A stretch of DNA of 18,474 nucleotides. Source: Pseudomonadota bacterium (GTDB lineage Bacteria > Pseudomonadota > Alphaproteobacteria > Rhizobiales > Rhizobiaceae). The stretch covers positions 1 through 18,474 of the forward strand of contig JAEXMK010000039.1 in NCBI GenBank assembly GCA_023444445.1. The letters run 5' to 3'. This document shows, in pieces, positions 14,815 to 18,474 of the stretch (within the stretch, counting starts at the first letter, position 1; each line of letters begins with the position of its first letter). A program made the translations under genes and the position numbers. The notes below the pieces were generated by a model. It saw nothing but the letters and a program-made list of their open reading frames with translations. It was not told where the DNA came from and made no database searches.

Positions 14815-15515
14815 GCCGGCTGCTCCGCCTGTTCTTCGTCACCGAAGGCTGCGACGGCAAGTCCCGCCAGGGCACCGGCGGCAATATACCAGGCGCCGGG
14901 AACCAGCGCATAGGTGAGACAGGCGGCGGATGCGCTTGCCAGCAACACAAAGCCCGTCTCCCTGCCCTTCCAGAAACCCATGAGCAACACGATGAAGACG
15001 GCCGGGAAAGCGAAATCCAGACCGAGGATCGACATGTCGCCCATGACCGAGCCGAGCAGCGCGCCTGCAAGTGTGCTTAGATTCCAGAGCAGATAGATCG
15101 GCAGCGCCGCGCCGATAAAAAAGGCTGCGGTCAAATTTGCAGTCATTGCCCGAAACTCCGACAGCGCCCAGGACTCATCCGTCAGCACCAGCATGGCCGC
15201 ATATTTTCGCCAGCCGGTAAAATCATCCAGCTTGCCGGCGATGGAAGCGCTCATCAGCACATGGCGCAGATTGACCAGCAACGCGGCAAAACCGAGTGCG
15301 CTCCAGCTCGCCGGATGGGTCCAGAGATCCATGGCAACGAATTGCGAGCCGCCGGCAAAGACCAGCAACGACATCAGCGACGCTTCCAGCGGCGACAGAC
15401 CCTTGCCGATGGCGACTGCGCCGAACACGACGCCGATCGGCACCATGGCAACCAATAGCGGGGCAGCGGCGCTGAGCCCCGCGGTAAATTCGGCACGTTT
15501 TTCCGATACGGACAT
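14811..15515 (-). CDS. azlC: AzlC-family branched-chain amino-acid exporter, large subunit (right copy)
   Basis: The 234-residue protein is collinear with the left copy with all family phrases kept (FAGGSQFVAMDL, LVNLRHVLMSASIAGKL, TDESWALSEF). Most substitutions lie in the middle third, after the DESWALSEFR stretch. GGGAGG precedes the ATG with a 5-base gap, so translation should be efficient. As in the left arm, the AraC-family gene lies directly upstream on the same strand. Confidence 0.9.
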   Translation of the reverse strand: MSVSEKRAEFTAGLSAAAPLLVAMVPIGVVFGAVAIGKGLSPLEASLMSLLVFAGGSQFVAMDLWTHPASWSALGFAALLVNLRHVLMSASIAGKLDDFTGWRKYAAMLVLTDESWALSEFRAMTANLTAAFFIGAALPIYLLWNLSTLAGALLGSVMGDMSILGLDFAFPAVFIVLLMGFWKGRETGFVLLASASAACLTYALVPGAWYIAAGALAGLAVAAFGDEEQAEQPA

Positions 15516-15542
15516 CCCATCCTCCCATTCAGAAGAGTGCGA

Positions 15543-15597
15543 TTACGCCTGGAAAGTCTCCCGGTCTTGAATGAAAGTGACGTCGGTCGAAGGAAAA
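15543..15597 (-). promoter_or_regulatory. Candidate AraC-type operator and azlC promoter (right copy)
   Basis: Read on the minus strand, TTTTCCTTCGAC (15586-15597) is followed 20 bp later, start to start, by CTTTCATTCAAG (15566-15577). TTCAAG is again exactly 17 bp from GCGTAA (15543-15548). The promoter-proximal half-site is well kept and the distal half-site has drifted, as often seen for AraC-family operators. Confidence 0.6.
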
Positions 15598-15609
15598 CAG
15601 GGCAGCAGA

Positions 15610-16467
15610 TCAAGCCGTCCGAAATTGCCCCGGCGTGACGCCGGTGCGCGCCTTGAAATGCCGGGTGAAATGCGCCTGATCGGCAAACCCGCACAGCGCC
15701 GCCACCTCGGCCGGCATCTCGCCGGCGCGCAGAAGGCGGCGCGCCTGCCGGATGCGAACATCCGTCAGATAGGCATGCGGCGTGATGTGAAATTCCTTCC
15801 TGAAAGCCCGGATGAGATGGGCGCGGCTGAGACCCGCGATAGAGGCCAGCTCCTCCAGGCCGATATCGGTCTCGTAGTTGTCGGCAAGATAGTCGCGGGC
15901 GGTATAGACCGCCGTTTTTTCGCGGGTTTCGACCGGCAGTATGATGGCGCTGCCGTGCCTGCCGAAGAGGGCGGCGAGAACCGAGAACATGCCCTCATCC
16001 GCTTCCAGCGCTCCGGATTTCGCCTCCAGCCGCCGGTGCGCCATCTGGAAGGCCGCGGCCATCTGGGGATCGCGCGGCAGAAACCTCGGGAAAGACGGTG
16101 TGCCGTGAAAGGCCCTGCCCGTGACATCCTCGATGACATCACGCAACAGCAAGCTGTCGGGATAGATCATCCGATAACGATAACCGCCGCCGCCCGGCGC
16201 GCCATCGTGAACCTCATCCGGATTGATGAGATAAAGATGCCCCGGCCCCGTCTGTTCGGTGGTGCCCTGAATGGTGGAAATCTGCGAGCCGCTTTCGATC
16301 GCACCGATCGAGAAGGTGTCGTGCGCATGCGGCGAATATTCATGGGTGAGAAAAGTCGCACTCAGACATTCCATGCCGCCGAAACGCCGGTCGCGCCAGA
16401 AACGTGTCGTTTCCGTCGCGGCAATCGGCATGGCATCTATGGCCTGTTCCTGCGAAACATTGTGCAT
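15610..16467 (-). CDS. AraC-family transcriptional regulator with N-terminal cupin (right copy)
   Basis: This has 285 residues with the same start and both helix-turn-helices as the left copy. The second helix-turn-helix (AEVAALCGFADQAHFTRHFK) is unchanged, implying the two regulators read the same DNA motif. Changes are concentrated in the first 30 residues and around residue 150. The ATG again lacks a ribosome site and sits just after a -10-like box, in keeping with a leaderless message. Confidence 0.9.
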   Translation of the reverse strand: MHNVSQEQAIDAMPIAATETTRFWRDRRFGGMECLSATFLTHEYSPHAHDTFSIGAIESGSQISTIQGTTEQTGPGHLYLINPDEVHDGAPGGGGYRYRMIYPDSLLLRDVIEDVTGRAFHGTPSFPRFLPRDPQMAAAFQMAHRRLEAKSGALEADEGMFSVLAALFGRHGSAIILPVETREKTAVYTARDYLADNYETDIGLEELASIAGLSRAHLIRAFRKEFHITPHAYLTDVRIRQARRLLRAGEMPAEVAALCGFADQAHFTRHFKARTGVTPGQFRTA

Positions 16468-16476
16468 GAGCCGAGT

Positions 16477-16513
16477 TTAAAGCATTCGATCCTTACCGTC
16501 TTGAACAAAAGTG
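16477..16513 (-). promoter_or_regulatory. Candidate AraC-regulator site and promoter of araC (right copy)
   Basis: On the minus strand CACTTTTGTTCAAGACG (16497-16513) is identical to the left copy. Its TTCAAG is 17 bp from CTTTAA (16477-16482), a better -10 than the left CTCTAA. The araC ATG follows about 10 bases after the box. Confidence 0.5.
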
Positions 16514-16524
16514 CTAGGGTCTGG

Positions 16525-16544
16525 CCGGTTCCAAAATCAACCGG
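16525..16544. promoter_or_regulatory. Inverted repeat next to the alr start (right copy)
   Basis: CCGGTT, an 8-base spacer and AACCGG, unchanged from the left arm including the spacer, end 9 bases before the alr ATG. Confidence 0.4.
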
Positions 16545-16553
16545 ACGCATGGC

Positions 16554-17729
16554 ATGACAGACGACTTCGAAGATACATTTGCTGAAAACGAAACCGACGC
16601 TTTCGAACACGCGCCACTGAGGCTGACCATCGATCTCGGCGCGCTCGCCGACAATTGGCGGGACATGAAGAAGCGTTCCGGCAAGGCGCGGACGGCGGCT
16701 GTCGTCAAGGCCGATGCCTATGGTCTCGGTATCGAGGATTGCGGCGCGACGCTCTACCATGCCGGCGCGCGGGATTTCTTCGTGGCAACGGTGGCCGAGG
16801 GCGCTACGTTGCGTTCCTATGCCCCGGAAGCGCGCATCTTCGTGCTCTCTGGCATCTGGCAGGGCCAGGAACGGCAGGTCTTCGACAATGACCTTGTGCC
16901 GGTGCTGGCCTCCGAGGAGCAATTGTCCTTCTGGATGGCGACGGTGGCCGAGCGTGGCGACCACCCCTGCGCGCTGCATGTGGACACCGGTTTCAATCGC
17001 CTCGGGCTGCCGCTCGACGACGCCCTGTTTCTGGCCGATGACGTTACCCGGCCGGCGAGTTTCGACCCGGTTCTGGTGCTGTCGCATCTCGCCTGCGCCG
17101 ACACGCCATCTTCGCCGATGAACAGGGTCCAGCTCGAATCATTCCGCAGGGTTAGCGCGGCTTTCGAAGGTATCGAATCAAGCCTTTCGGCTTCCGCCGG
17201 TATCTTTCTCGGTCCCGACTATCATTTCGACCTGACCCGCCCCGGCATTGCTCTTTATGGCGGCGAAGCGGTCAACGATATGTCCAACCCCATGCGGCCT
17301 GTCGCCACGGCCGAGGCGCGGATCATTCAGATACGCGAGGCCGGAGAAGGCCAGACCGTCAGCTATGGCGGCAGCTTCCTGCTCAAGCGCGCCAGCCGGC
17401 TTGCCATCGCTGCCGTCGGTTATGCGGATGGGTACCAGCGTTCGCTGTCCGGCTCCGGCATTCCGCTGCGCGAAATGGGCCATGGCGGCGCTTATGGCGT
17501 CGTGAATGGTTACAAGGTGCCCGTTGCCGGCCGCGTAACCATGGACCTGACCATTTTCGACGTCACGGATGTGCCTGCTAATGCCATTCGCAGCGGCGAC
17601 TATATCGAGCTTTTTGGTCCCAACGTGCCGGGCGCCGAGACCGCACGGGCGGCCGGCACCATCGGCTATGAAATGCTGACAGGGCTTGGCCTGCGCTACG
17701 AGCGGCAATATCTGATGGCCGACGATTAA
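16554..17729 (+). CDS. alr: Alanine racemase (right copy)
   Basis: The 391-residue protein keeps both catalytic positions, K52 in VVKADAYGLG and Y271 in VSYGGSF. About 20 differences from the left copy are mostly conservative and cluster in the acidic N-terminal extension (DTFAENETD here against DSLPENEND) and near residue 350 (VPGAETA against VPVDETA). It is followed after 65 bp by the antitoxin on the same strand. As for dnaB, a second intact alr of this similarity in one locus is unusual. Confidence 0.95.
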   Translation: MTDDFEDTFAENETDAFEHAPLRLTIDLGALADNWRDMKKRSGKARTAAVVKADAYGLGIEDCGATLYHAGARDFFVATVAEGATLRSYAPEARIFVLSGIWQGQERQVFDNDLVPVLASEEQLSFWMATVAERGDHPCALHVDTGFNRLGLPLDDALFLADDVTRPASFDPVLVLSHLACADTPSSPMNRVQLESFRRVSAAFEGIESSLSASAGIFLGPDYHFDLTRPGIALYGGEAVNDMSNPMRPVATAEARIIQIREAGEGQTVSYGGSFLLKRASRLAIAAVGYADGYQRSLSGSGIPLREMGHGGAYGVVNGYKVPVAGRVTMDLTIFDVTDVPANAIRSGDYIELFGPNVPGAETARAAGTIGYEMLTGLGLRYERQYLMADD

Positions 17730-17745
17730 GCCGTAGCCTTGGCTC

Positions 17746-17773
17746 TTGGAAAGCGGAAGCTACCTGTGCTACA
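17746..17773 (+). promoter_or_regulatory. Candidate sigma70 promoter of the right toxin-antitoxin pair
   Basis: TTGGAA (17746-17751) is followed after 16 bp by GCTACA (17768-17773). The bases from there through the antitoxin ribosome site (AGAACAAAAGGAG) are nearly identical to the left arm. Confidence 0.4.
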
Positions 17774-17794
17774 AGAGAACAAAAGGAGATCGAA

Positions 17795-18064
17795 ATGCCC
17801 GAAATCCATTTGAGCGAGCAGGACGAGAAGTTCATTGAGGAGCAGGTGGCGGCGGGTGTCTACAGCGACGCGGACGCCGTCATTCATGCGAGCCTGCAAT
17901 TGCTGAGCAGTGATGAAGGTAAACGAGCCGCGCTTCAGTTGCTGATCCAGGAGGGCATCGACGACGCCGAGGCGGGCCGGGTTCACCGTTATGCCTCACA
18001 GGACGAGTTTCTGGCCGATATCAAAAGAGCTTCCGCGCAGCTAAAAACGGGGACCGGCCATTAA
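17795..18064 (+). CDS. ParD-like ribbon-helix-helix antitoxin (right copy)
   Basis: The 89-residue protein shares its first 21 residues exactly with the left antitoxin, then diverges: VYSDADAVIHASLQLLSSDE and a different acidic C-terminal half. That half is the part which wraps the toxin in this family, so the change matches the equally diverged toxin. It ends in TGTGH with the TAA stop overlapping the probable toxin start. The length is normal for ParD. AAGGAG precedes the ATG. Confidence 0.8.
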   Translation: MPEIHLSEQDEKFIEEQVAAGVYSDADAVIHASLQLLSSDEGKRAALQLLIQEGIDDAEAGRVHRYASQDEFLADIKRASAQLKTGTGH

Positions 18065-18371
18065 AATCCGGACTCCAACCTTGACCACACGCGCAAGGCG
18101 CGACCTTGCCGAAGACCACGCCTATATCGAGACTGAAAATCCCCTTGCTGCTGATCGATTTGCCCTCGATATCTTCAATAAAATCGAATCGATAGCGGCA
18201 CTGGGCTTATCCGGTGTCTCAAGAAGCGGATATGGAGCCGGGCTTCGCAGCATCGCTTATCGTGAGCGCGTCATTTTCTTTCGTGTCGACGAGAATGAAC
18301 TTACCGTTCTGCGCGTGCTGCATGGCCATCAGGACATTTCCGCCAAAGATTTCAAACAAGAAGAAAACTGA
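18060..18371 (+). CDS. ParE/RelE-superfamily toxin (right copy), probable ATT start
   Basis: The body reads TLTTRARRDLAEDHAYIETE, a ParE-type N-terminal helix pair, then a basic core with YRERVIFFRVDE and the closing VLRVLHGHQDISAKDFKQEE. No ATG is available. TTG 18081 gives 96 residues but has no ribosome site. ATT 18060 gives 103 residues, aligns exactly with the ATG of the left toxin, follows GGGGA by about 6 bases, and overlaps the antitoxin stop, so it is preferred. ATT is a rare, weak initiator, which would keep toxin output low; alternatively an original ATG has mutated and the toxin is weakened. Gyrase is the classical ParE target; none is shown here. Confidence 0.75.
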   Translation: MKIRTPTLTTRARRDLAEDHAYIETENPLAADRFALDIFNKIESIAALGLSGVSRSGYGAGLRSIAYRERVIFFRVDENELTVLRVLHGHQDISAKDFKQEEN

Positions 18372-18474
18372 CATAAGATGGCCAAAGCCAAGACCCAATT
18401 CGTGTGCCAGAACTGCGGCACGGTTCACACCCGCTGGGCGGGAAAATGCGAAGGCTGCGGCGAGTGGAATACCA
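18348..18474 (-). repeat. 127 bp perfect terminal inverted repeat, right copy
   Basis: This is the reverse complement of bases 1 to 127 without a mismatch. It runs from the final toxin codons through the first 32 codons of radA to the end of the window. Confidence 0.97.
18378..18474 (+). CDS. radA: RadA DNA repair protein, N-terminal fragment (right copy)
   Basis: The sequence is identical to the left fragment, 32 codons from ATG with the four-cysteine zinc finger, cut by the window end at the same base. It begins 6 bp after the toxin stop. This identity contrasts with the divergence starting just inside the toxin gene. Confidence 0.88.
   Translation, partial: MAKAKTQFVCQNCGTVHTRWAGKCEGCGEWNT

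Larger units (their letters stand above)
9259..18474 (-). repeat. Right arm of a giant imperfect inverted repeat
   Basis: This is the mirror copy of the left arm, read on the opposite strand, with every gene present. Here marR is intact. The arm ends at exactly the same base of radA where the left arm begins, so the window is bounded symmetrically. The spread of synonymous differences looks like strain-level or genomospecies-level divergence, not a recent duplication. Confidence 0.95.

Overview
The window looks like Agrobacterium or Rhizobium (Rhizobiaceae, Alphaproteobacteria). It has high GC, Rhizobiaceae-style DnaB and alanine racemase proteins, the dnaB / alr / radA neighbourhood, and a C-rich palindromic intergenic element at its centre. 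This assignment is from reading alone, without a database.

The dominant feature is mirror symmetry. Positions 1 to about 9200 and the reverse complement of about 9260 to 18474 carry the same ten complete genes plus a radA fragment, in the same order. Going inward from either end the order is: radA 5' fragment, ParE-like toxin, ParD-like antitoxin, alr, AraC-family regulator, azlC, azlD, dnaB (opposite strand), MarR regulator, 14-TM MFS exporter, and HlyD/EmrA-type adaptor. The two adaptor genes converge on a roughly 150 bp palindromic element. The arms are homologous but not identical: DnaB is about 97% and Alr about 95% identical by eye, with silent changes throughout. The outermost 127 bases are identical and the arms diverge at base 128. 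Since dnaB, alr and radA are normally single copy, the simplest reading is that homologous regions of two related strains were joined head to head through the palindrome during assembly. A real inverted duplication cannot be excluded from sequence alone.

Within each arm there are four modules. (1) alr, the toxin-antitoxin pair and radA are codirectional and closely spaced. (2) Divergent from alr, an AraC-family regulator is followed by azlCD, a probable branched-chain amino-acid exporter. A shared motif, CACTTTYGTTCAAGACG, sits before both araC and azlC, each time 17 bp from a possible -10 box, which suggests one regulon. (3) dnaB, the replicative helicase, faces azlD and is divergent from marR. 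(4) marR, the MFS exporter and the HlyD adaptor form a translationally coupled EmrAB-like efflux operon with a conserved promoter and candidate operator. The left marR carries a nonsense codon.

The two arms are most different at the toxin-antitoxin locus. There the ends of the pair are conserved while the interior has diverged strongly, and the right toxin appears to begin with a rare ATT codon. No transposase, integrase, tRNA, rRNA or CRISPR array was seen.
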